This document shows positions 1 through 8,304 of a stretch of DNA of 64,000 nucleotides, one piece after another (within the stretch, counting starts at the first letter, position 1; every line of letters begins with the position of its first letter). This DNA comes from Paenibacillaceae bacterium. Lineage in GTDB: Bacteria; Bacillota; Bacilli; Paenibacillales; CANHGK01. The DNA is taken from NCBI GenBank assembly GCA_947460235.1, contig CANHGK010000010.1, positions 33,086 to 97,085 of the forward strand. The letters run 5' to 3'. The notes beneath the pieces are model-generated. The model had not been told where the DNA came from and did not search any database. It was given only the letters and a program-made list of their open reading frames with translations. A program made the position numbers and the translations under genes.

Positions 1-249
1 GGTGCGCTCGGACTTCGTAAAGCAACGGTTCCCGTAACGTTTAATGGGCTCTTGACGTTACGTTTTTTTGTGGATCGATCGAGCGTTGAATTGTTTGTAA
101 ATGATGGCCAAATTGGAATGACTGGACGAATTTTTCCTAACATAACAAGCGATCGGGTGCGTGTGTTTGCTGAAGAAGGTCATGGAATGATGCATTCGAT
201 GGTGATTTATCCACTTCGCAGTATTTGGATGGCAGGAGATGAACAATGA
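1..249 (+). CDS. Glycoside hydrolase family 32 (sucrose/levan hydrolase), C-terminal end
   Basis: This is the last 82 codons of a gene that starts left of the window. The residues LRFFVDRSSVELFVNDG followed by RIFP are the conserved C-terminal beta-sandwich signature of GH32 enzymes (sucrose-6-phosphate hydrolase, invertase, levanase). The catalytic beta-propeller lies outside the window, so the exact substrate cannot be read. The stop codon overlaps the start of the fructokinase gene (ATGA, 246-249). That coupling fits a sucrose operon in which sucrose or sucrose-6-phosphate is split and the freed fructose is phosphorylated by the next product. Confidence 0.85.
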   Translation, partial: GALGLRKATVPVTFNGLLTLRFFVDRSSVELFVNDGQIGMTGRIFPNITSDRVRVFAEEGHGMMHSMVIYPLRSIWMAGDEQ

Positions 250-1205
250 GTTTGGTCGTATGTATTGGTGAATTGTTGGTTGATTGGTTTCCTTTGGCTT
301 CTGGGCAATCGCTTCGTGATGCGGAAGTGCTCGTGAAGAAGCCCGGCGGTGCACCGGCGAATGTGGCTACCGTTATTGCGGCGCTCGGCGGTGAGGCAGC
401 GCTCGTTTCGCATGTTGGTTCTGATCCGTTTGGTGAATGGCTTCGGGAAGTCGTTGCGGAATATGGAGTCGATGTTCGAACGGTTGGCAGAAGTAAGCGA
501 GCGGCGACAGCAATGGCATTCGTGGCGCGACTTGAAAATGGAGATCGTGATTTTGTGTTCGTGCATGGTGCCGATCATGATTGGTCATGGGGCGATGCGG
601 AGCAAGCGGCGGTCGAGTCGGCGCGAGTTGTCCATTTTGGGGCGGCCACTTTGCAAGTGTCTGCAGAGGTGCGCGAACACTATACAAAGATCATGCAGTT
701 TTTATATTCATCGGGCGGAATAAAAATAATTAGCTTCGATCCGAATTTTCGCGAGGATTTGTGGAAAAATAAAGTGCACGAGTGGTGCGAATGGGTACGA
801 GAATGCATACCTTTTTGCCACGTGGCCAAGTTTAGTGATGAAGAATTGCTGCTAATAACTGGTGCAGAATCACTGGACGCGGCAATGACACGTGTGCGCG
901 ACTGGACAAATGCAGTAGTACTTGTAACGTGCGGACCCGGTGGTGCATATGCGCTACTGGAAAATGGGCAGGTGCAAGTTCCGAGTGTGCCTCTAGATGG
1001 AGCAGTTGTTGATACGACAGGGGCGGGTGATTCCTTCGTAGCTGCGGTGCTGTGGTTAATTAGCATGGAATCGGAGCCATGGGTTGCTGTGAACATCGAT
1101 CGGACGCGATGGGTTAATTGGTTAGGGCAAGCGAATCAAGTGGCTGGGCGGATTTGTCAGCAAGTTGGCGCAATGCCGGTGTGGAGAAATGAGTGTGTGA
1201 AATAA
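246..1205 (+). CDS. scrK: PfkB-family fructokinase
   Basis: This 319-residue protein is a ribokinase/PfkB-fold sugar kinase that phosphorylates fructose (or a related sugar) with ATP in the cytoplasm. The N-terminal substrate region reads IGELLVDWF and then KPGGAPANVA. The C-terminal family signature DTTGAGDSF lies near residues 257-264 and contains the catalytic Asp. The length matches the family (about 300-330). Overlap with a GH32 gene supports fructokinase rather than another PfkB specificity, but substrate is inferred from context. No clear terminator follows; about 160 bp separate it from the next gene. Confidence 0.85.
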   Translation: MSLVVCIGELLVDWFPLASGQSLRDAEVLVKKPGGAPANVATVIAALGGEAALVSHVGSDPFGEWLREVVAEYGVDVRTVGRSKRAATAMAFVARLENGDRDFVFVHGADHDWSWGDAEQAAVESARVVHFGAATLQVSAEVREHYTKIMQFLYSSGGIKIISFDPNFREDLWKNKVHEWCEWVRECIPFCHVAKFSDEELLLITGAESLDAAMTRVRDWTNAVVLVTCGPGGAYALLENGQVQVPSVPLDGAVVDTTGAGDSFVAAVLWLISMESEPWVAVNIDRTRWVNWLGQANQVAGRICQQVGAMPVWRNECVK

Positions 1206-1366
1206 AAATATGAAGATGAATTCATTTCATTACAGTCCGTTTTGTATAAGTATTGCATCGAAAATCGTAACTTTTCTTGTTTTCGATCCGAAAACCGGTC
1301 GGGAATCAAGTTAATTCTATGCAATTGTTATACAATAAAAGTAATTCAACGGAATGGAGTGGGCTT

Positions 1367-1747
1367 ATGAAACCGTTTATCAAAGCAATGATTGTGGGTT
1401 TACTTATTTTGGTTCTTTCGGGATGTTCTTCGGAGACAACATCAACTGAATCCTCAAGTACAATCGGATCGGGGAACACAGCTGCGACAGACGCTCTTGT
1501 TGTAACGGCAAAGAATTTTCAATTTGATCAAGCTGAATTTCATGTAAAGGCGAACAAGGCATTGAAAGTAACGCTGAAAGTGCCTGAAGGGATGCATGGT
1601 CTTTCGATACCAGATTTGAATGTGTCCATGATGTCCGCAGGAGTAATGACGGTCGATGCGAGCAAACCAGGTACGTATGATATGATGTGTTCCGTTCCAT
1701 GTGGTGAAGGTCATTTAATAATGAAATCGAAACTGGTTGTTGAGTAA
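1367..1747 (+). CDS. Lipoprotein with a stand-alone CuA/cupredoxin domain
   Basis: This 126-residue exported lipoprotein has a hydrophobic leader and lipobox LSGC (lipidated Cys20). The start at 1367 is chosen because GGAGTG lies just upstream and the signal peptide begins there. The C-terminal half is a cupredoxin fold with the dinuclear copper (CuA) ligand pattern of cytochrome c oxidase subunit II: Cys108, Cys112, His116 and Met119 in CSVPCGEGHLIM, plus an upstream His77 in MHGLSIPD. It lacks the two transmembrane helices of true COX2, and no oxidase subunits lie nearby. It may be an electron-transfer or copper-handling protein on the outer membrane face. A terminator follows directly. Confidence 0.75.
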   Translation: MKPFIKAMIVGLLILVLSGCSSETTSTESSSTIGSGNTAATDALVVTAKNFQFDQAEFHVKANKALKVTLKVPEGMHGLSIPDLNVSMMSAGVMTVDASKPGTYDMMCSVPCGEGHLIMKSKLVVE

Positions 1748-1771
1748 TGGTAGCTAAATATTAATTTGTTT

Positions 1772-1806
1772 CTGTCCAGTTGCCGTTTAGGCGCTGGGCA
1801 GTTTTT
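1772..1806 (+). terminator. Rho-independent terminator after the CuA lipoprotein gene
   Basis: CTGTCCAG pairs with CTGGGCAG (one G-T pair), extended inward by TGCC/GGCG, and is followed by TTTTT. It ends the lipoprotein transcript before the DUF418 pseudogene. Confidence 0.75.
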
Positions 1807-1850
1807 GTTTGTATAATAAAAATGAAAATGAAAAGAGAGAATGTGAGCGG

Positions 1851-2988
1851 ATGAACCAACGGTTTCAAGTGCTAGATGTGCTCAGGGGATTCGCATTATT
1901 TGGAATTTTACTGATTAATATTTCGACATTTGCTGGGGCTGCAGGGCCTCCAGGTTTCGGAGCGTTTCCATCCATTTCGGATTGGATTGGGAGTAATATT
2001 CTACTGTTTTTTGTGGAATCAAAGTTTTTTACGCTGTTTTCATTTTTGTTTGGATTAGGATTTGCCATTCAGTTACAGCGTGCAGATGTTGCTGGTTTGA
2101 ATTTTGGATGGCGATATTTTGCTGATATATGCTATCACTGGGGTCATCTTATTCTGGATGAGGAATTTGCCGGACCGCGCGATTTTGCGCTGGGTCGCAG
2201 GATTGTTAATCATACCAAATTTGATATTAGTTGTTGTAGTTAGTCTGTTATTTTTGGCTCGGCTGGATCACGAGATTGGAGTAACATTAGCAACAGTCGA
2301 TGCTGAATTTTATAACGCATTTCGTAATGGATCTCTCGAACGAATAGCGTTTGTCATGAATAGTGATTATTGGACGATCACGGCAGAACGCTGGACTGGA
2401 TATTTAGGTGCGTTGCCGCTCTTGATTTCGCGAATTCCAAGTGTGTTAGCGATGTTTATGCTCGGATTATTCGTGGGACGACAGCGAATGGCGGAACGGA
2501 TCAATGATTACATCGCACCATTGCGGTCGCTGAGACGTTGGGGGTTTATCGTGGGATTTTCATTGAGTGCGCTCATCGTGCTTGCTGTCGCGACGGTGCC
2601 ACCGTTAAATGGAATTCTCATTTTATTTTTCGATCAGTTTTTGACCGGACCAATCTTGGCAATGGCATACGCGTCAGCGAATGTGTTATGGTTTCAAAAT
2701 ATGAAAGGTACATGGTTGCTTTCACGATTGGCAGACGTAGGGCGGATGGCGCTCTCAAATTATTTAAGTCAGTCAATATTAATGACGTTGATTTTTTATG
2801 GATATGGTCTAGGTTACGCGGCGGACAGTTCGTTGATCGATGGTTTTTGGGTGGCAACGCTCATTTTCTTCGGACAAATGCTGGTTAGTGCATATTGGAT
2901 GAAATGGTTTGCATTTGGTCCAATGGAATGGTTGTGGCGAATGATCACATCTTGGAACATCCAGTCGTTGCTGCGGACGGCTAAATAA
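1851..2988 (+). pseudogene. DUF418 family membrane protein, broken by internal deletion/frameshift
   Basis: The first part (from 1851, MNQRFQVLDVLRGFALFGIL) has the DUF418 N-terminus up to FLFGLGFAIQLQRA around 2085. The rest of the family, beginning DGDILLIYAITG at about 2107, continues in another frame to a stop at 2986-2988 with the expected C-terminal GRMALSNYLSQS and FGPMEWLW motifs. Family members normally have about 20-25 residues between these blocks (RR...GxxHxxxLW). They are absent here, so a small deletion that also shifts frame is likelier than a single-base error. Intact members are polytopic membrane proteins of unknown function. The downstream part is open for 294 codons, so decay looks recent. 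Confidence 0.75.
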
Positions 2989-3014
2989 TTTAGCGAATGG
3001 GACGAGGTTATGTG

Positions 3015-3374
3015 ATGGATCGAAATCGGCGAAAAGAATTGCAGGAAGCTTACAAGGAAATAAAAACGATGATGGGTGTCGTTCAAATCACCAACAAGTT
3101 AAATGGAAAAAGATTTATTGACAGCTATCCGAACTTAAAGAATAAATGGTCAACGTTGAAGATGCAATTGAATATCGGGATGTTTCCGAATCCGGGATTG
3201 CAAACGGATTGGAAAAAATCTGGGGTAGAAGCGTTTGAATTTGAAATTCTAGAAGAGAAAGAAGTCAAGGAAGATACAGATGCACGCTGGGAAATCAAAC
3301 AAATGGAAAAGTATTGGCTTGAGCAAATTCAACCCTTTGGCGACAATGGATATCATAAACAAGTGAAATCGTAA
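3015..3374 (+). CDS. GIY-YIG nuclease-like small protein, degenerate motif
   Basis: This 119-residue cytoplasmic protein is close to small GIY-YIG family proteins of Bacillales, with the order MGVVQITN, NLKNKW, DWKKSG, ExKQMEKYWL and PFGDNGYHK. The start at 3015 has GAGG upstream. GIY-YIG nucleases cut DNA using a Tyr/Arg/Glu site. Here the first motif survives loosely as GVVQI, but the expected YIG/YVG segment reads FID, so the canonical catalytic Tyr of that half is missing. It may be a nuclease relic or a nucleic-acid binding protein. It sits between two pseudogenes, 16 bp before the broken MBL gene. Confidence 0.7.
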   Translation: MDRNRRKELQEAYKEIKTMMGVVQITNKLNGKRFIDSYPNLKNKWSTLKMQLNIGMFPNPGLQTDWKKSGVEAFEFEILEEKEVKEDTDARWEIKQMEKYWLEQIQPFGDNGYHKQVKS

Positions 3375-3390
3375 AGGAGCGAAGGTCGAT

Positions 3391-3586
3391 ATGGCTATTG
3401 AAAAAGTTTCCGAACATATTTGGAGTATTCGGACGTGGATGATCATTCCGGTTACCGTTTGGTTGGTCGAAGAGTCGGATGGTTTAACATTTAATGAAAG
3501 TGAATCCGTGTCCAGTGTATGCACACCCAATCGAAATACCGCATTTGAACGGTGAATTGCCGTATCCTGGCCGGCGTTCAAGCTAA
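3391..3586 (+). pseudogene. MBL-fold metallohydrolase remnant with large internal deletion
   Basis: A good ribosome site (AAAGGAGCG) precedes ATG 3391, and the reading frame gives MAIEKVSEHIWSIRTWMIIP, then VTVWLVEESDGL, a typical metallo-beta-lactamase-fold N-terminus. From 3518 another frame reads YAHPIEIPHLNGELPYPGRR and ends at TAA 3584-3586. That matches a later part of the same family (the YAHxxEIPY...GELPYPGRR block). The zinc motif HxHxDH and about 50-60 residues between the two blocks are missing, as is the C-terminal domain. It cannot make an active hydrolase. Confidence 0.75.
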
Positions 3587-3680
3587 ACGTGAATAGGGGT
3601 TTTCAAAAAAGTATAAATTGCTGCAACTTTTCTTGAGTTTCATCCGTTTATAGAATCAAATGACTTGGAGGCTGACACTT

Positions 3681-4700
3681 ATGAAACATTTGAAAACAAC
3701 AATGACACGCACAATGGCACTTGCTTTATTGGTATTTTTGGCACTAACGATTCAATCTACAGCATTTGCAGAAGAGACATCCCCATCGGCGGCAACTGCC
3801 GAAGTAGTGATTGATTCACCATCACCAACCGTATTTACGACACCAACTCCAGAAGAGCAAATTGCTTCGTTACAAGCTGGAATCGAAAAATACAAGTCAC
3901 GTCTTGCGGAAGGCAATGTAACGCCAGAAGAAATCAGTAACTTAAATGATACGATTAAACAGTTGGAGCAGTTGCTTGCGACCTATTTACAACCAATGCC
4001 AACACCAGAAATTATGGTCGATCCCATTGCGATCCCATTCCCGTGCTTAGGTGCATATCTCGATGCAAATGGGCAAGTGAAAAATGCATGTTCACTTACT
4101 GGCGGAGAGATCGGCGGAGGTAGTGCAGGAAGTGAAGGGGTTGCACCCTGTGCAGTGGATTCGACGGCTACAACCGCGAATTCAGAAGTGCAATCGCAAG
4201 AAATGAGCGACACAAAATTAACGGCTTGTTTGAATGGGGTCACATTAGAAGATCAATCTGGTCAAATATATTATGCGCTTGGAGCAACCGCTGATGGCGA
4301 TGGTAAAGTATACAAAATGGCGACATTACTTCGGGAGGCAGCACCAAATGTTTCTGTGAAACAAGTGCTGGCGTTCAGCGGTAAACATGTTTCGATTAAT
4401 GGGTCTGCATTAAATTTAGGGAATTTGAAACCGATTGTTAAAAAGGGTTCTACGTTACTTCCGGCTCGCAAATTATTGGAGTCCATGGGGCTCGCGGTAG
4501 CTTGGAATGCCCAAAAGAAAACGTTGACGGCTTCAAAGAAGGGTTATACATTGGAATTGAAGCAATATTCAAAGTCAGTTAAAGTAAACGGAAAATCGGT
4601 AAAACGGATGCCGGTTGCGCTAACCAAAGTAAAAGGCACATGGTTTGTTCCTGCAGCATATATTGCGTCTGAACTTGGTGCGGACGTGCAACGAGGATAA
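3681..4700 (+). CDS. Secreted stalk-domain protein (copper amine oxidase N-terminal-like domain)
   Basis: This 339-residue exported protein has a signal peptide ending near AFAEE (residue ~30), and the start at 3681 follows TTGGAGG. A Ser/Thr/Pro-rich segment and a short coiled coil (EEQIASLQAGIEKYKSRLAEG) come next, then a Cys-containing middle region. The C-terminus (about residues 240-339) resembles the copper amine oxidase N-terminal/stalk domain common on Paenibacillus surfaces: VSINGSALNLGN, then LPARKLLESMGLAVAWNAQ, then WFVPAAYIASELGA. No catalytic motif is visible, so I infer a structural cell-wall protein. The C-terminus ends a little abruptly after the last repeat. Confidence 0.7.
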   Translation: MKHLKTTMTRTMALALLVFLALTIQSTAFAEETSPSAATAEVVIDSPSPTVFTTPTPEEQIASLQAGIEKYKSRLAEGNVTPEEISNLNDTIKQLEQLLATYLQPMPTPEIMVDPIAIPFPCLGAYLDANGQVKNACSLTGGEIGGGSAGSEGVAPCAVDSTATTANSEVQSQEMSDTKLTACLNGVTLEDQSGQIYYALGATADGDGKVYKMATLLREAAPNVSVKQVLAFSGKHVSINGSALNLGNLKPIVKKGSTLLPARKLLESMGLAVAWNAQKKTLTASKKGYTLELKQYSKSVKVNGKSVKRMPVALTKVKGTWFVPAAYIASELGADVQRG

Positions 4701-4714
4701 GGCATATCAACAAA

Positions 4715-4766
4715 AATAGCTGGCAGAATCGTCTTGTTGAAGACGTAATCTGTCAGCTATTTTTTA
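4715..4766. terminator. Terminator between convergent genes
   Basis: AATAGCTGGCAGA and TCTGTCAGCTATT form a long stem with an inner GTCTT/AAGAC pair, flanked by an A-run and a T-run. It can serve the stalk-protein gene on + and the MBL hydrolase gene on -. Confidence 0.85.
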
Positions 4767-4771
4767 TATAA

Positions 4772-5917
4772 TTATTGGTTTATATCACCTAAGGGGATCG
4801 TGTGGATATCAGAACTTCGCTGAGTTTTCCACCAAATAGGATATGATTTATTGGATTCATTTGCGCGTACAACTTCTCCGATCATCGGCGTGATCACTCG
4901 AAGATTTTTTCCTTCGGCTGCCTTTACAACTCGTTCAATTGGATCGAACCAACTGTGAATCGAAAGTGTAAATGCGCCCCAATGAATCGGCAATATCGAT
5001 GTTGCCCGTATATCGATTGAGGCTTGAACGGTTTCTTCTGGTAACATATGAATTGCTTTCCACAGTTCGTGGTATTGACCGCACTCCATAAACGCCCAAT
5101 CAAATGGACCGTATTTTTCTCCAATTTCTTTAAAATGTGGACTATATCCACTGTCCCCGCTGAAATAGAGACGAGACGTAGCATCTTTCAAAATCCATGA
5201 GCACCAAAGTGTAGCATTCCTGTCGTTAATGGTACGTCCTGAAAAGTGTCTTGCCGGAGCGCTGACGATTTGAAGTCCTTCCCATTCGAATTCATCCCAC
5301 CAGTCATGTTCACTAATCACGTTCGCATCAATTCCCCATCGCTGTAGATGCGCACTTACACCAAGTGGAACGAAAAAATGCTTCACCTTATTTTTTAAGC
5401 GCTGAATCGATCCGAAATCGAGATGATCATAGTGGTCATGCGATAAAAATACGGCGTCAATAATCGACAATTCCTCAATATTTAACGGTGTTTTGCCGCT
5501 ATATCGATTGCCGCCTAACCACGGAAATGGGGACAGAGTATTTCCGAACATCGGGTCTAATAAGATCAATTTTCCGCGCCAATTCATCATTAAAGCGGAA
5601 TGGCCGAACCAAACAAAAGATATTTCGTTAGGTTTGGTTAGTTGGTCCGTATGAAACGAAGCTGTGGGTAACGGGTGTTTCGGTCTTCGTGCTGCACCTC
5701 CAACCATAAACTGCCATAAAACACCCATCATGGCGACGAATGGAATATGCATATTGGTTTCGATCTGATTTTCAAAGCGACCATTTTTGTAGATAGATTG
5801 CTTCGCAGCTTTATCCAATACAGATGGGTTATTTTTGGCGCCAAGTGGACGATAAAAACGAATTACTAACAGCGCGAACGCGATGAGGATTCCGAGTACC
5901 CAAAATAATGTCGTCAT
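4772..5917 (-). CDS. Membrane-tethered MBL-fold hydrolase (NAPE-PLD/UlaG-like)
   Basis: This 381-residue protein starts at 5917, after a strong GAAGGAGG site. Residues 1-22 form a single N-terminal transmembrane anchor. The rest is a metallo-beta-lactamase fold with zinc motif SHDHYDH (His160, His162, Asp164, His165), WFGHSALMM near residue 103, a later PARHFSGR strand, YFSGDSGY and ILPIHWGAF. This set is typical of the branch related to N-acyl-phosphatidylethanolamine phospholipase D, so a phosphodiester or lipid-head-group substrate is possible. Bacterial members are mostly uncharacterised. It is divergent from the glycosyltransferase gene, sharing a 124-bp intergenic region. Confidence 0.8.
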   Translation of the reverse strand: MTTLFWVLGILIAFALLVIRFYRPLGAKNNPSVLDKAAKQSIYKNGRFENQIETNMHIPFVAMMGVLWQFMVGGAARRPKHPLPTASFHTDQLTKPNEISFVWFGHSALMMNWRGKLILLDPMFGNTLSPFPWLGGNRYSGKTPLNIEELSIIDAVFLSHDHYDHLDFGSIQRLKNKVKHFFVPLGVSAHLQRWGIDANVISEHDWWDEFEWEGLQIVSAPARHFSGRTINDRNATLWCSWILKDATSRLYFSGDSGYSPHFKEIGEKYGPFDWAFMECGQYHELWKAIHMLPEETVQASIDIRATSILPIHWGAFTLSIHSWFDPIERVVKAAEGKNLRVITPMIGEVVRANESNKSYPIWWKTQRSSDIHTIPLGDINQ

Positions 5918-6041
5918 GATCTTGCCTCCTTCACAATAGCTACAGAATAAGCGTATCATATCCTTTTCAAATTGACACGGCTTCAAAAAAGGAATTATAT
6001 TCATTTGTGAACTAGGTTCAATAGTTGAGGGGGTTATTGAG

Positions 6042-7310
6042 ATGACCATAACGATTTTAGCAGTTGGAACGCGAGGCGATACAGAACCGTATGTTGCACT
6101 TGGTGTAGCCTTGCAACAAATCGGGTATCGTATCCGATTGGCAAGTTTTGAGAATTATCGCGCATACGTTGAAAGTTATGGGCTCGAGTTTTTCCCCGTT
6201 AAAGGTGATGTGACGCAGGTATTGAATACATCGGTTGCGAAACATGCGAGAAATGCAGACAACCCATTGAAAGTGTTGCTCAGTTTTCGTGAAATGAAAA
6301 AACTGGTATACGATGCACAATTTGATTTGTATGACGCGTGTACTGATGCGGAAGCAATTATTTATCATCCGGGGGCAATGATCGGACATTATTTGGCCAA
6401 AAAGTTTGGTGTGCCTGGTATTTTGGCAACACCATTTCCAATGAAACCGACACGTGATTATCCTGCGTTGATTTTTTATAAGGGGCCGAGAATGGGCGGC
6501 TGGTGGAATGAGTTTACCCATCGTTTGTTTGAAAAAATCATGTGGTCAATGTCTTCAGGACCAATCATCCAATTTTGGAAAGCAAAATTCGGCAGTGAAC
6601 CGATTGTTTTTCATAATCCGTTTTTGTATCAGCAACAAGCGGAAATGCCGACGATTATTTCTTGTAGTTCGTCAATATTTCCTCGATCACCGAAATGGAA
6701 CGACGCCGTGCATCAACTCGGATATTGGTTTTTAGATGAAGATCCGAACTGGCAACCACCAGAAGAACTAAACATATTCTTAAAAAATGGGCCGGCACCT
6801 GTGTATGTTGGGTTCGGAAGTGTCGGTGATCCAACCGAAGCGGTTCAAACGACGAAGTTGATCATCAACGCACTTCAATTGGCCGGACAGCGTGGTGTAA
6901 TTGCCACGGGGTGGGCTGGTTTGCAAGAGTCGATAGCAGTCCCTGAGGGGATTTATTTGCTTGACCATATTCCGCATGCATGGTTATTTCCGCGTATGGC
7001 GGTTGTTGTACATCACGGCGGTGCAGGAACATCCGCAGCAGGCTTTCGAGCGGGGATCCCGTGTGTAATCATTCCGCATGCCAATGATCAGTTTGCATGG
7101 GCAAAACGTGCGGAGGAGCTTGGTGTGGCAGGACCTTCGATACCGCGCAAACGACTTCGAGCAACCAAACTTGCTGCATCTATTCAAGCAGCACTTCATC
7201 CAACCGTTGTTTCGGCCGCTGCAAAACTTGGAGAACAAATTCGCCGCGAAAACGGTGCAGTATTTGCTGCGGAAATCATCCAACGGACATTGCGGAACAA
7301 CTATTTGTAA
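6042..7310 (+). CDS. UGT/MGT-type glycosyltransferase (GT1-like)
   Basis: This 422-residue cytoplasmic GT-B-fold enzyme has an N-terminal acceptor domain opening ITILAVGTRGDTEPYVALG, the GTRGD start typical of sterol-glucosyltransferase-like and macrolide-type enzymes. The C-terminal nucleotide-sugar domain has PVYVGFGSVGDP and VVHHGGAGTSAAGFRAGIP, then PHANDQFAWAKR, the usual donor-binding motif. It is expected to move a sugar from UDP- or dTDP-sugar to a lipid or small hydrophobic acceptor; the acceptor is unknown. The start follows TTGAGGGGG. No terminator is evident in the 215 bp downstream. Confidence 0.8.
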   Translation: MTITILAVGTRGDTEPYVALGVALQQIGYRIRLASFENYRAYVESYGLEFFPVKGDVTQVLNTSVAKHARNADNPLKVLLSFREMKKLVYDAQFDLYDACTDAEAIIYHPGAMIGHYLAKKFGVPGILATPFPMKPTRDYPALIFYKGPRMGGWWNEFTHRLFEKIMWSMSSGPIIQFWKAKFGSEPIVFHNPFLYQQQAEMPTIISCSSSIFPRSPKWNDAVHQLGYWFLDEDPNWQPPEELNIFLKNGPAPVYVGFGSVGDPTEAVQTTKLIINALQLAGQRGVIATGWAGLQESIAVPEGIYLLDHIPHAWLFPRMAVVVHHGGAGTSAAGFRAGIPCVIIPHANDQFAWAKRAEELGVAGPSIPRKRLRATKLAASIQAALHPTVVSAAAKLGEQIRRENGAVFAAEIIQRTLRNNYL

Positions 7311-7525
7311 CGCATGGTGTTGCAACATCCTCGGCAGCTACTTCGTCAATTTTTTTCGAATGCCATTGGGAGTTTGTGTGGAAACAATCTGTCGCAAGTA
7401 CTGATGGATATTTGAATCAAGCATTTACACCTGCGTTTGTTGTTGCACAAATCCATGGGTTATTTTTCGAAAATGAGTTTGCGCATTGAGCTGGCCAATT
7501 AATATGCGATTGCGGAGGGATAAAG
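7311..7525 (+). other. Intergenic stretch with a possible gene remnant
   Basis: Between the glycosyltransferase and ung, one frame stays open to 7489 and reads protein-like (for example DGYLNQAFTPAFVVAQIHGL), but it has no start or ribosome site of its own and overlaps the end of the glycosyltransferase gene. I do not recognise a family. It may be the tail of a deleted gene. The ribosome site for ung (GCGGAGGG) lies at the right end. Confidence 0.3.
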
Positions 7526-8200
7526 ATGCCGGGAATTTTCAAAAATGATTGGTCCGATGTGATCGTTTCTGAACTAGAAAAAGAATATTTTGATGCATTG
7601 AACGTATTTTTAAATGCGGAATACATGGAACAAAAGATTTTTCCGAGCAGAGAAGATATTTTTAATGCATTTCATCTTACGGCGTTTCGTGACGTGAAAG
7701 TCGTCATTCTTGGACAAGATCCATATCATGGTGAGGGACAGGCGCATGGTTTGTGTTTTAGCGTTCAGCTTGGGATTAAGCCGCCGCCGTCGCTCGTGAA
7801 TATTTTTAAAGAATTACGTGAGGATGTTGGCGTGAATGTGTCAGGTCATGGCAACTTGGAATCGTGGGCAAAGCAAGGTGTATTTTTGCTGAACACAACA
7901 TTGACGGTCCGGTCTGCGCAACCATTGTCACATCAAGGGCGTGGTTGGGAAATATTTACGGATCGAGTGATCGATGCTCTGGGTAATCGCGAACAACCGA
8001 CGGTATTTATCTTATGGGGGAGTCATGCGCAAAAGAAACGCAAAATGATCGATGAAACGAAGCATTACGTGATTGCATCCCCGCACCCGAGTCCGCTGTC
8101 ATCGTATCGAGGTTTTTTTGGGAGCAAACCATTTTCGAGAGCGAATGAGTTTTTGCAGTCGAAAGGGCTCAAAGAGGTCGATTGGACGTTGGGGCTTTAA
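7526..8200 (+). CDS. ung: Uracil-DNA glycosylase
   Basis: This 224-residue family 1 uracil-DNA glycosylase removes uracil from DNA as the first step of base excision repair. The water-activating motif GQDPYHG is at residues 63-69 with catalytic Asp65. The uracil pocket strand LLNTTLTV and the minor-groove loop HPSPLSSYRGFFG near residue 187 are both intact. Length matches the family. GGAGGG lies 6-7 bp before the ATG. It appears to be a single-gene unit. Confidence 0.97.
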   Translation: MPGIFKNDWSDVIVSELEKEYFDALNVFLNAEYMEQKIFPSREDIFNAFHLTAFRDVKVVILGQDPYHGEGQAHGLCFSVQLGIKPPPSLVNIFKELREDVGVNVSGHGNLESWAKQGVFLLNTTLTVRSAQPLSHQGRGWEIFTDRVIDALGNREQPTVFILWGSHAQKKRKMIDETKHYVIASPHPSPLSSYRGFFGSKPFSRANEFLQSKGLKEVDWTLGL

Positions 8201-8304
8201 TTTTCAAAAATCTTTTTTTCTTTCCCCCCTCAAAAAATGAAAGCGCCTCCGAATAGTTTAGTCATCGAAATAAACTTTCAAATTTTGAATGGGGGAATTT
8301 AAGA

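Noticed and set aside
1809..2988. Programmed frameshift in the DUF418 gene
   Set aside because: There is no slippery sequence, and about 20-25 conserved residues are missing at the junction, which frameshifting alone would not explain.
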